Source of the DNA: Verrucomicrobiales bacterium
Lineage (GTDB): Bacteria > Verrucomicrobiota > Verrucomicrobiia > Limisphaerales > UBA9464
Length of the DNA stretch: 10,865 nucleotides
Direction: 5' to 3'
Assembly: GCA_003445095.1 (NCBI GenBank)
Contig: DLVS01000092.1
Coordinates: 1 to 10,865, forward strand
In this document: positions 1 to 6,969 of the stretch, one piece after another
Layout: every line of letters starts with the position of its first letter
Position numbering within the stretch: the stretch's first letter is position 1
Position numbers and translations under genes: made by a program
Notes under the pieces: generated by a model
Database searches by the model: none
The model's input: the letters and a program-made list of their open reading frames with translations, nothing else
What the model was told of the DNA's origin: nothing

Positions 1-6
1 TCCAGC

Positions 7-1077
7 CTACCCCAATACCTGGGCCACCGCGGCCACCACGTCTGCCACGGATACCGATTCCATCATCCGGCGAATCTCGGCCGGGGTGCCAGCAATCGGA
101 CGTCCATCATAGCGGTAATACTCGAGGTTGCGCCCCGCGACAGCCGGATTCGGGATCAGCGTCCAGGTTTCCCGCAACGGCAGGATGCACGGATTGACGG
201 TGGGGGTTTCGATCACGAACTGGTGTGGCACTTGCATGGCCGCCGCCAAATGCATGAACACAGTATCCACACTTAGAAACGCGTGGGCGTGGCCCAGCAA
301 CGCCGCAGCGTGCCGCAACCCGGGGGACTCCGCAAAATAGACCCGCCCGCCACGGGATTCATGAAAGAGTCGACCGTGAGCCTCGGCTTCGTCGGGTCCG
401 CCGAAGCACACCACCGGAAGCTCGGGAAAACGGCGCCCCAACTCCGAGATCAACTCCAGGTAACGTTCGATCGGCCAGCGCCGGAGAGCGAGGTTTTTGG
501 TCCCGCCCGAACCGACATGAATCCCCAGCCAGCGACGCCCCGCCAATTGATTCCGCGTCAGCCACGTCGTCGCCCAGGTCGCCTCGGCCGCAGTCAAAAA
601 AAGTTCGTAAGCAGCCTGCGGAAGCGGCCGAGCTACTCCGAGGAGATCGAGGAACCGCCGATTGTTCTCGCTCGCATGCACGGTGTAATCCTGCGGAATT
701 GAGTCGGTAATGAGTTTGGCATCGAGCGGTTTTTCGTTTTCGTAGCGATGACTGAAACGCCGACGAGCCCCAATCATCCAAGCAATCCAGCGATATTCTC
801 GCCGCCCCTGCGGATGCACATTGAACGAGGCGTCATAACCGCGCCGTCGCAGTCGCCAGACCAATAGGAGTGAAGCGAACTTCGAGGCCTTGAGGAACGA
901 ATGCTGATGCAGCACGTCCACCTGCGGATTGTGTTCCAACAACTGCCGCGCGCCGGGCCACATCACCAAGACTTCCAGCTCGGCTTGCGGAAACGCGAGA
1001 CGCAGCTCGTGTAGGAACGGCGTCGCCATCAGCGTGTCCCCGATCCCTGCGAGGGAAATGACCAAAAGCCGCTTCAA
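7..1077 (-). CDS. Glycosyltransferase family 9 (heptosyltransferase-like)
   Basis: This is a GT-B fold glycosyltransferase of the ADP-heptose:LPS heptosyltransferase family (GT9). It would transfer a sugar from a nucleotide donor to a lipid-linked or surface glycan at the inner face of the inner membrane. The N-terminus carries the family loop GIGDTLMATP (about residues 11-20 from the chosen start). Mid-protein there is IHVGSGGTKN followed by RRWP (about 186-202). The C-terminal half has SVDTVFMHLAAAM (about 269-281), matching the usual S-x-D-T-x-x-x-H-x-A-A-A pattern. At about 356 residues its length is normal. No ATG or GTG start fits. TTG codons at 1086, 1077 and 1065 follow an in-frame TAG at 1090-1092. 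I chose 1077 because it gives the typical MKRLLVI N-terminus, but 1086 is equally possible, and neither has a Shine-Dalgarno sequence. The acceptor and the donor sugar cannot be read from sequence, and a true heptose donor is not implied. Confidence 0.9.
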   Translation of the reverse strand: MKRLLVISLAGIGDTLMATPFLHELRLAFPQAELEVLVMWPGARQLLEHNPQVDVLHQHSFLKASKFASLLLVWRLRRRGYDASFNVHPQGRREYRWIAWMIGARRRFSHRYENEKPLDAKLITDSIPQDYTVHASENNRRFLDLLGVARPLPQAAYELFLTAAEATWATTWLTRNQLAGRRWLGIHVGSGGTKNLALRRWPIERYLELISELGRRFPELPVVCFGGPDEAEAHGRLFHESRGGRVYFAESPGLRHAAALLGHAHAFLSVDTVFMHLAAAMQVPHQFVIETPTVNPCILPLRETWTLIPNPAVAGRNLEYYRYDGRPIAGTPAEIRRMMESVSVADVVAAVAQVLG

Positions 1078-1158
1078 CGGTGGCAAACGCTACTGAGAAA
1101 TCAGAACGAACGACAGCGCGGAGAGTTTTGAAGATGTTCTGACTTGCCGTGGGAATCT

Positions 1159-1248
1159 TCAGCTGACCGAGGCAATCCGCGATTTCCTCGTTTCCACGTA
1201 GGATGAGCCATTGGACCGGTTGATGGGCCGATAGAGCTGGCCCCTCAT
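1159..1248 (-). CDS. Candidate 29-aa small ORF upstream of the GT9 gene
   Basis: The 182-bp gap between the YfhO-like gene and the GT9 gene contains an ATG at 1248 with an AGGAG six bases upstream (1255-1259). This is the clearest Shine-Dalgarno spacing in the window. The ORF runs 29 codons to a TGA at 1159-1161. The peptide is basic and polar (starts MRGQLYRPIN, contains ETRKSR) and has no recognisable domain or membrane segment. It is in the same frame as the GT9 gene, separated from it by this TGA and a later TAG. It could be a leader peptide that couples ribosomes to the TTG-started gene, a decayed N-terminal extension, or a chance ORF. No homologue is recognised. Confidence 0.3.
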   Translation of the reverse strand: MRGQLYRPINRSNGSSYVETRKSRIASVS

Positions 1249-1254
1249 CGAAAA

Positions 1255-1259
1255 CTCCT
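1255..1259 (-). promoter_or_regulatory. Ribosome binding site AGGAG
   Basis: On the minus strand the sequence is CAGGAGTTTTCGATG, an AGGAG core with six bases before the ATG at 1248. It stands out because most genes here have weak or no Shine-Dalgarno sequence. It would serve the 29-codon ORF, not the GT9 start, which is about 170 bases further downstream. Confidence 0.4.
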
Positions 1260-1269
1260 GGCCCCGACT

Positions 1270-3882
1270 TCAAGCGGTGGCGTTCTGTTGGCCCGGTCGC
1301 AACCCTCTGGGCCAGGCCAAAACTGCCCCGAGCACCAACGCCACTCCCAGAGCGCTGAGCGTGACCCAAAGCATCTTCATCGGCGGCGCGTATTGAAACT
1401 CAACGGTGTGTGAACCCGAGGGCACCGCGACCCCACGCATTAAAAAGTTCGCCCGGAGCAACTCCGCCGGGTGGCCATCCACCGTCACCTTCCAATCCGG
1501 ATGCCAGCGTTCGTTCAGCAACAGGACGCCCGGCGCGGCGGCATCGGTTTGGACGGTGATGTGTTTGGGTGTCCAGGTGCGGATCGCGGCGCTCGCCGAA
1601 TTGGTGCCGGAAGCTACAGCCAGTCCGGGCGGAGCGGACGCCACCACGACCGACGCCGCGGGATTGAAGGCGGGATTGGTCAGCCGGGCGAGGCTCGCCG
1701 CGTCGTTGGTAATGGTTTCCCAGTGGGTGAACAGTTGAGCTCGCGGCAGTGCCCGGGTGTTTTCAAAGACGGCATACTGTCCATTCGGATTCGGCTCGGC
1801 GCCCAGGTCATCCACGGTCACCCCACCGACCGGTGCCACGCCCCCTTTGTAACCGATATCGAAACCCAACACCGGTTTGAACACCGGCTGACCATCCGCG
1901 AACATCCTATCGAGTTCGCCTTGCACCGACCGCGCGCCGAGCAAGTAGCGCGTATTGGTCAGGTCCCAAAGACGGCTGACGATGGCGAAGTTGGTCGTGG
2001 GGGTGAACGCCTTCATATAGGCTTCATCCAGCTCGGGCCGACGCGGCATTTGCCAAATATCCAGCGTCTGAATCTCGTTGAAGGGCATCTGATTCTCGAG
2101 CCACTGATTGTGCAACGCGGGCCACGCTGAGTCTTGCGGAGCGCTAAACGTGCTTCGCATCGTGGGGAGCGGCCGAGCGGCCACCCGATGTTCCCACGGC
2201 TTTTGCTTCAGGAAATCCGTCACCACATTCGGCTCGTAACGGCGTTGATAATTGAAGTGAAGAATGAACGGAGCCGCCGCGCGGCCTAGATCCACCACCA
2301 GCAGTGCCCCTAATGCCACCATAGCCCAGTTCGACGCACTTCCTCTGAATCTCCCCGCCGCGATCCACGCGAGCAACAGCACGGACAACGCCATCATCAC
2401 GGCAAAGAAGAACACTTCGCGGACGCTGTAAGCCGCCATGGCGAGCCCGCCGGCGCCGGTGAACCCGAGGCCGGACAGGTGCGTCACAAGTGCGGGCTTG
2501 TAGGACGCGTAGATCAACGCACCGGCGGCCGCCACTGCCAACAGACCGGCCAACGCATAAGCCCAACCGCGTTCAAATCCTACGGCCGATCGCCACCAAC
2601 TCCCTAACGTCGCGCCGCTAATGGCCTTCTTGCCGGCGGCCACCTCCAAATATTGCCGCGCCATTCCTTGAAGTCCGTAGGCAAAAAGAATCAGAAGGGA
2701 CAGGTGCGTCACGTGCAGGAACTTCATCGGGGCCCGGATCGTCGAGAGGTACGGAAGTGCGAACACCACCTGATAGAATGGCGCGTAGTGCCCGAAGGAC
2801 AGCAGCAGGGAAACCACTGCAACGACTCCCCAGAAGCCGATCAATTTGCGTTCGCGATCGGTGAACGGTTGCCGACCTGACTTGGAGATCGCCCGGGCCA
2901 AAGCCCAACCAGCGACGATGAGCACGAGGACTCCGGCGTATTCGCCGCCGCCGTTGAACCGCGGCGGCGCGATATCGGCGCCCACGTTGCCCCAGTACAA
3001 TTCATCACCCGGTGAAATCGAGCGGACGCCCATGATCCCCGGGATAGCCAACCGAACGACTTCTAGTTTGGGGAGGCTTAGGCCGCTCACAAACTCCCAG
3101 CGCGCCTGTCGGGCGGCGGCGTCCTCGCCCATCCCAGCGATTCCTTGGATCTGGGTACCGATGAGAGAGGTGAGCGCCAGAGCAGAGATCCAAACGGCGC
3201 ATCCGACGACGAGACCGAGTTGCAGGGCCGATTTCCCGAGGCGGCTGGCCGCCGAGCCTGGTTCCAGCCAAGCGACGCATAGAACGTAGATTCCAACCAG
3301 CAAGCTGAAGAACGCTCCGACGTCGGCTCCCTCCATGACAGTCAAGCCTGTCGCAAAGCCGGCGCAGACTATTCGCAGCCAACTTCTCAGTCCTGTCCGG
3401 TCAGTCGCCGTCGGGGTCGCGGCAGCCAAGGCGAGCAGCGCAAATCCGACGGTGGCGGCACGCGAGCCCAGCCCCCACGTTGCGTGCGAAAGCAGATTTC
3501 CATTGAGGGCGATGGCCAACGCCGGGAGCGCGCTGGCCGCGGGGTTGAATCCGAGACGTCGGCAGAAAGCCCACATGGCCACGCCAACGAATGCCATGGA
3601 GAGGAATGCCGCGAACTTGGCGAAGAAGACGGCTCCGCCGATGAGGTAGAGTCCATGCGAAAAATTGGGTAAAGTGCTGAGCGCCGGACCGCCGAGCCAC
3701 ACATTGTGCTGCCATGAACCCGTGAGAAAATAATCCCATCGTACCGCCGAATACGCCTTCATGAGACCCAGCGGCGCGTCATTGGCGAAGGACGCGATTC
3801 CAGGCAAAAAGTTCTGCCGAAAGAAGAATCCTAACACCGCCGCCAGCAGCACCAGAAACCAGACTGTCGGATAACGTTTCAT
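1270..3882 (-). CDS. YfhO-like multi-pass membrane protein (GT-C superfamily type)
   Basis: This is an 870-residue integral membrane protein of the bacterial YfhO type. These are GT-C-like enzymes thought to move sugars from polyprenyl-phosphate donors on the outer face of the membrane. A first membrane segment (about 8-22) leads into a loop with NDAPLG (34-39), where the conserved acidic residue of this fold normally lies. About twelve further hydrophobic stretches follow to about residue 540. The FGHYAPFY and STIRAPMKF segments (363-388) match the family's R-x-P region. A large soluble domain (about 545-830) holds RLWDLTNTRYLLG (637-649), ENTRALPRAQ (707-716) and ERWHPDWKVTVDG (791-803), all typical of the YfhO C-terminal half. 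A last membrane helix lies at about 836-856. I start at the ATG at 3882; an in-frame TTG two codons earlier is less likely. Its role beside GT2 and GT9 genes suggests late glycan decoration. Substrate unknown. Confidence 0.88.
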   Translation of the reverse strand: MKRYPTVWFLVLLAAVLGFFFRQNFLPGIASFANDAPLGLMKAYSAVRWDYFLTGSWQHNVWLGGPALSTLPNFSHGLYLIGGAVFFAKFAAFLSMAFVGVAMWAFCRRLGFNPAASALPALAIALNGNLLSHATWGLGSRAATVGFALLALAAATPTATDRTGLRSWLRIVCAGFATGLTVMEGADVGAFFSLLVGIYVLCVAWLEPGSAASRLGKSALQLGLVVGCAVWISALALTSLIGTQIQGIAGMGEDAAARQARWEFVSGLSLPKLEVVRLAIPGIMGVRSISPGDELYWGNVGADIAPPRFNGGGEYAGVLVLIVAGWALARAISKSGRQPFTDRERKLIGFWGVVAVVSLLLSFGHYAPFYQVVFALPYLSTIRAPMKFLHVTHLSLLILFAYGLQGMARQYLEVAAGKKAISGATLGSWWRSAVGFERGWAYALAGLLAVAAAGALIYASYKPALVTHLSGLGFTGAGGLAMAAYSVREVFFFAVMMALSVLLLAWIAAGRFRGSASNWAMVALGALLVVDLGRAAAPFILHFNYQRRYEPNVVTDFLKQKPWEHRVAARPLPTMRSTFSAPQDSAWPALHNQWLENQMPFNEIQTLDIWQMPRRPELDEAYMKAFTPTTNFAIVSRLWDLTNTRYLLGARSVQGELDRMFADGQPVFKPVLGFDIGYKGGVAPVGGVTVDDLGAEPNPNGQYAVFENTRALPRAQLFTHWETITNDAASLARLTNPAFNPAASVVVASAPPGLAVASGTNSASAAIRTWTPKHITVQTDAAAPGVLLLNERWHPDWKVTVDGHPAELLRANFLMRGVAVPSGSHTVEFQYAPPMKMLWVTLSALGVALVLGAVLAWPRGLRPGQQNATA

Positions 3883-3941
3883 GCGCAAGTTCCAGGAGCC
3901 TGCTCTGCTTGCCGCTCTCGGTTCAACCTCCGACCCGTCAT
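3879..3941 (-). CDS. Candidate 20-aa bridging ORF between the GT2 and YfhO-like genes
   Basis: The gap between the GT2 stop and the YfhO-like start is spanned exactly by a 20-codon ORF. Its ATG (3941-3939) overlaps the GT2 TGA in an ATGA. Its own TGA (3881-3879) overlaps the YfhO-like ATG in a second ATGA. The peptide is basic and hydrophilic (starts MTGRRLNRER) with no recognisable domain. The arrangement would let ribosomes leaving the GT2 gene read through to the next start by two successive termination-reinitiation steps. It may be a coupling peptide or chance. Its only support is the precise geometry. Confidence 0.3.
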   Translation of the reverse strand: MTGRRLNRERQAEQAPGTCA

Positions 3942-4999
3942 AGCCGGCGGTCCCCTCCGAGCCGACGGATGATCGCCACCACCAATCTCCGAAGCACGTC
4001 CAAGACCACTTTCAGTCGAAATCCAAAGCCGTGCTGCTTGAGCGACGACCGGATGGCCATCCACTCGGGACTCATGTCGCATCGCCACAATTTCCCCAGT
4101 AATACCATGTAAAGCGAAAGACCATGGTAGCGCACCCAGTCAAACTCAGGCGTAAAATCAGAACGACGTAAGAATACCCGAAAATCGTACAAAATGACGT
4201 TGAGCGGCATCCAGTGCGTCTTGACAGGAACTTCCGTGAGTAAATTAGCCAGCGGCACTGGCAATTCGTTGAACCACCGGCGAGCACTCTCATCCTTTCG
4301 AATGCAGGACAGCCCGTTCGAGAACGTCCCCTTCTTCCGCAGACTCATTGGAATGTAGATGATGTCGCCGGGCAGATGGAGAATGACGTCGCGATGACTG
4401 AGCACTTGGTAAGCCTGGCTGTGGTCCGGGGCCAAATAGGAAAACACTTGGCCAGTCGGGCTCACGCGTTGGAGCTGTCGAAGAAGCGCCGAGGGAGCAC
4501 TCGAATTGAGACCGCGCGGGAGATACTGCCAACTATCTTCGTCGAAGCTGCAGTACCGCCGGAGTAAATCCACGCTGCGCATCGGCACGGGCTTCAGGTC
4601 GGCGGGCGCGGGCGGGAGACTCTCACGGTGAGTTACCACGACGGGATAAGTAATCACGGCTTCCGGCTGCTCGATCAAGATTCGATGCAACGTCTCGAGC
4701 GCGTTGAGGTTCAGCCGCTGCTTATCTTCCAGCACCAGGACATGCTGACCCCGCGACTGATTGAATGCCGACTCCCAGTTCTCGTGCATCGGCAGGCGGC
4801 CAGACGTCCGGAAGTATCGGATGCGTGGATCAGTGACCTCGGACACGACCTCTTGTGTCGCGGTCGGCGAGTCATCGTTGTCCGAGACGATGAGTTCCCA
4901 GTCGGCAAAGGTTTGCCCGATCACACTGCGAATTGCGTCGCCGAGGATAATGGCCCGATTTTTGGTCGGGAGCAGGACGCTGAAAAAGGGAACCGGCAT
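3938..4999 (-). CDS. Glycosyltransferase family 2
   Basis: This GT-A fold glycosyltransferase of about 353 residues is likely cytoplasmic or membrane-associated and would transfer one sugar onto a glycan intermediate. The N-terminus has the family signature SVLLPTKNRA (7-16), then DWELIVSDNDD (33-43) for nucleotide binding. The usual metal-binding D-x-D site falls at VLEDKQRL (88-95) and reads E-D-K, so only one canonical Asp is present. LAPDHSQAY (189-197) is compatible with an acceptor-side or catalytic acidic residue. The C-terminal 100 residues are basic and partly hydrophobic (RYHGLSLYMVLLGKLW, about 290-305), possibly membrane-contacting. The frame is open further upstream to an ATG at 5113, but that would overlap the CmcI-type gene. 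I chose the ATG at 4999 because it places the GT2 signature at the very N-terminus. Donor and acceptor unknown. Confidence 0.87.
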   Translation of the reverse strand: MPVPFFSVLLPTKNRAIILGDAIRSVIGQTFADWELIVSDNDDSPTATQEVVSEVTDPRIRYFRTSGRLPMHENWESAFNQSRGQHVLVLEDKQRLNLNALETLHRILIEQPEAVITYPVVVTHRESLPPAPADLKPVPMRSVDLLRRYCSFDEDSWQYLPRGLNSSAPSALLRQLQRVSPTGQVFSYLAPDHSQAYQVLSHRDVILHLPGDIIYIPMSLRKKGTFSNGLSCIRKDESARRWFNELPVPLANLLTEVPVKTHWMPLNVILYDFRVFLRRSDFTPEFDWVRYHGLSLYMVLLGKLWRCDMSPEWMAIRSSLKQHGFGFRLKVVLDVLRRLVVAIIRRLGGDRRL

Positions 5000-5022
5000 G
5001 GGGCGATGCGTCGGCGGAAGCT

Positions 5023-5049
5023 CGAATTCGGCCCAGCCTAGCGAATTCG
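5023..5049 (-). repeat. Pair of CGAATTCG palindromes able to form a hairpin
   Basis: The 8-base palindrome CGAATTCG occurs at 5023-5030 and again at 5042-5049, separated by 11 bases that hold the TAG stop of the upstream methyltransferase gene. The copies can pair with each other as an 8-bp stem with an 11-base loop, ending 23 bases before the GT2 ATG. There is no T-tract, so it is not an intrinsic terminator. It could affect mRNA processing or GT2 translation, or be coincidental. Confidence 0.3.
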
Positions 5050-5805
5050 TCGCAGCCAAGCCGAAGGCCAGTGCGTGAGGTTTTTCTGAAGCGTACTCTC
5101 GTTGAATGGCCAAGCAGGCTGTTCCAGAATAAACTCAGGATGCCGTTCCAAAAATTCGTTGACCGCGCTGACTGGGTTGTCGTCTTCCCAAGAAGAGTCT
5201 CCGCGCGGTACATCGGCCAAATCCTTCATAATCCCGTCCGTCGCCACGAGGTAGGAGTTCTCCGTGACCAGCGAGTGATAAGCCTCTAGCTCTGCCGCCA
5301 CGTGATCTCGGCTATGGTTGGAATCGAGGAGGACCAAGACGGATTCGCCGGGTTTGATGAGATACCTCGCCGCATCCACGATGAAGGGGTCCACTGAGCT
5401 CCCCTCGATTAGCTCGATTCGGGAGGCTAAAGGGTGCTGTTGAATGGCCAATCGGTTGGCTGGTCGGATTTCAATGTCGATTCCGATAACTCGGCCTTGG
5501 CCCAGAGCCTGACACAACGACGCGTAGTAGATCAGGGATCCGCCATGGGCGACGCCCGTCTCGAGAATGACGTCGGGGTGCAGCCGGTAGATCACTTCCT
5601 GAACCCGGACCATGTCCTCCGGCAGTTGAATGATCGGCCGACCAAACCAAGAAAAAGTGTACGGATAACGCTGATTCCACCCGACTTTCAGCCATTGCTC
5701 ACTAATCAGTTCGAAGGCGCGATCCGAGTAGAGCGGAACTTTCTCGGTGCGGTCGTCGTGCTCACACGTCAACGAACTATGGTCAGTATCGATTACAAGC
5801 CTCAT
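5038..5805 (-). CDS. CmcI-type (cephalosporin hydroxylase family) SAM methyltransferase
   Basis: This 255-residue protein belongs to the family often labelled cephalosporin hydroxylase or rhamnosyl O-methyltransferase, whose members are SAM-dependent, usually metal-assisted O-methyltransferases. Visible motifs are the SAM-binding loop ETGVAHGGS (82-90), the acidic GID (108-110) ending the next strand, LLDSNHSRDHV (159-169) with E172/E174 behind it, and SYLVATDGI (184-192). The C-terminal DNPVSAVNEFL segment (209-219) is also typical. In a sugar locus it most plausibly methylates a hydroxyl of a sugar residue or nucleotide sugar; it is not evidence of antibiotic synthesis. The ATG at 5805 is three bases after the stop of the preceding methyltransferase gene, so the two are surely co-transcribed. 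No signal peptide; expected in the cytoplasm. Confidence 0.87.
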   Translation of the reverse strand: MRLVIDTDHSSLTCEHDDRTEKVPLYSDRAFELISEQWLKVGWNQRYPYTFSWFGRPIIQLPEDMVRVQEVIYRLHPDVILETGVAHGGSLIYYASLCQALGQGRVIGIDIEIRPANRLAIQQHPLASRIELIEGSSVDPFIVDAARYLIKPGESVLVLLDSNHSRDHVAAELEAYHSLVTENSYLVATDGIMKDLADVPRGDSSWEDDNPVSAVNEFLERHPEFILEQPAWPFNESTLQKNLTHWPSAWLRRIR

Positions 5806-5808
5806 GAG

Positions 5809-6969
5809 TCAGAGAATTTCCACCGCTCCGCGAAATGCGCGGGCGCGCAGAGATGCCCCAATCTCTTTGGCGTAGTTAGGATTGGCAATCAGGATGAGTC
5901 CAATGGCGTCGAGCCTCCGATCCTCTGGGCTGATGATCGGAACGCGAGTGCCGGGAATGATTCCCCCTTGCTTCTGCGGATTGGCGTCCACCACGAACGC
6001 GGGTTTGGTTGCAGGAAGAAGATTGGCCAAGGCGACGCCTTTGGCGCCCGCCCCCCAAATGGCCCAAGGACGACCTGCGGCACGGTTCAGGACTCTCCGA
6101 GTCAACTTCGCGAGATGGGTGTCCGCCTGGCGGGCGAATAGGGCCAGGCTGGCGCCCTTTGCAATTCCCGGAGCACGCGGAGTTCGTCTGGATTGTTCAG
6201 CCAATTGGAGCTCGATGATTTGGTACTGCCCACCGAAGACGGCGGATTGGCGGCGAACGTCTAGACCTGCGAGCCGGCAGAGATAACGAAGCGTGTGACT
6301 CGGGAAGTAATTGCAGTGTTCATAAACGATATCCCAAATGGCGTGCTCCCGAGCGATCCATTCGAAACGAGGAGTCTCGATTACGACGACCGGAGTTCCC
6401 GCCGCCGCGGCGATATCGCGAATTTCCCGCAGAAAGGATCCGATTTCTCCCACGTGTTCGACCACGTGCCGACAGATCACCGCGTCAAATCGGCCAGGAA
6501 CGTCGGTGGCCGAGAGATAACGGCTGAAGAACTGAAGATCGACCGATTCTGGTCCGGAGCCTGGTTCGTATGAGGTATCAAACCCTACTCCAACGGCCTC
6601 GGCCGTTCGACAGAGCAGGCGCAGAAAGTCCCCTTTCCCGCAGCCGACTTCGAGGATGCGGCCCTGGCGAAGTCTGTAACGCCGAGTGAGGCCGGTAGCG
6701 AGTGTTTGCAAGTGCCCTTGGAAGACCGGGGAAAAGCACTGCCGATTTTCGTAATTTCGATCGTACGGAATCAACTCAGCCTCGAAGGCGGCGTTGAAAA
6801 TCAAGCCGCACCGCTGGCACTGACGCAGCACGATGTCTCGTCGCGGAACTCGCGCGGCGCGGCTAGGTCGGGCGAACCGGTAGTTCAGAACGACCGGCTG
6901 GCGGCTAAGTCGAAATTCGCCGGTCAACTGATCGTGTCCACAACCCGAACAGTGGGACCGAAGCTTCAT
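5809..6969 (-). CDS. C-methyltransferase-like SAM enzyme with N-terminal zinc-binding domain
   Basis: This 386-residue protein has the three-part build of sugar C-methyltransferases (Methyltransf_13 zinc domain, SAM domain, Methyltransf_14 C-terminal domain). The zinc site is CSGC (7-10) plus CQRC (51-54). The SAM domain has ILEVGCGKGDF (105-115), the acidic FD (130-131) and ICRHVVEHVGEIGSFL (165-180). The C-terminal domain has AIWGAGAKGVALANL (303-317) and FVVDANPQKQGGIIPGTRVP (325-344). Studied relatives such as NovU, TylCIII and TcaB9 methylate C-3 or C-5 of 4-keto-6-deoxy nucleotide sugars. Those relatives carry a Y-x-E-H active-site motif, whereas here the matching place reads VYEHCNYF (215-222), one residue shorter. 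The target may therefore differ. The ATG overlaps the epimerase stop by four bases (ATGA), implying coupled translation. Cytoplasmic. Confidence 0.88.
   Translation of the reverse strand: MKLRSHCSGCGHDQLTGEFRLSRQPVVLNYRFARPSRAARVPRRDIVLRQCQRCGLIFNAAFEAELIPYDRNYENRQCFSPVFQGHLQTLATGLTRRYRLRQGRILEVGCGKGDFLRLLCRTAEAVGVGFDTSYEPGSGPESVDLQFFSRYLSATDVPGRFDAVICRHVVEHVGEIGSFLREIRDIAAAAGTPVVVIETPRFEWIAREHAIWDIVYEHCNYFPSHTLRYLCRLAGLDVRRQSAVFGGQYQIIELQLAEQSRRTPRAPGIAKGASLALFARQADTHLAKLTRRVLNRAAGRPWAIWGAGAKGVALANLLPATKPAFVVDANPQKQGGIIPGTRVPIISPEDRRLDAIGLILIANPNYAKEIGASLRARAFRGAVEIL

Noticed and set aside
833..1369. A 178-codon minus-strand frame crossing the gap between the YfhO-like and GT9 genes
   Set aside because: It overlaps both genes out of frame and has no family motif. 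The intergenic stretch reads plausibly as protein but the frame then follows the GT9 gene in the wrong phase.
1471..2130. A 219-codon open frame on the plus strand
   Set aside because: It is antisense to the soluble domain of the YfhO-like gene; its His/Arg/Gly-rich composition is typical of a shadow frame.
2940..2968. A GC-rich inverted repeat of CCGCCG and CGGCGG type
   Set aside because: It lies inside the YfhO-like gene and is explained by codons for an Arg-Phe-Asn-Gly-Gly-Gly stretch.
5000..5113. An upstream ATG at 5113 that would lengthen the GT2 protein by 38 residues
   Set aside because: It would overlap the CmcI-type gene by 76 bases and put a non-family segment before the GT2 signature; the ATG at 4999 fits the family N-terminus.
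5038..5805. Antibiotic (cephamycin) biosynthesis, suggested by the cephalosporin hydroxylase family name
   Set aside because: CmcI-type proteins are frequent in polysaccharide loci, and no beta-lactam pathway gene is present; the neighbours are sugar and glycosyltransferase genes.
5434..6141. A 235-codon open frame on the plus strand
   Set aside because: It lies antisense across two genes with clear motifs and has no recognisable domain; long antisense frames are common in GC-rich DNA.
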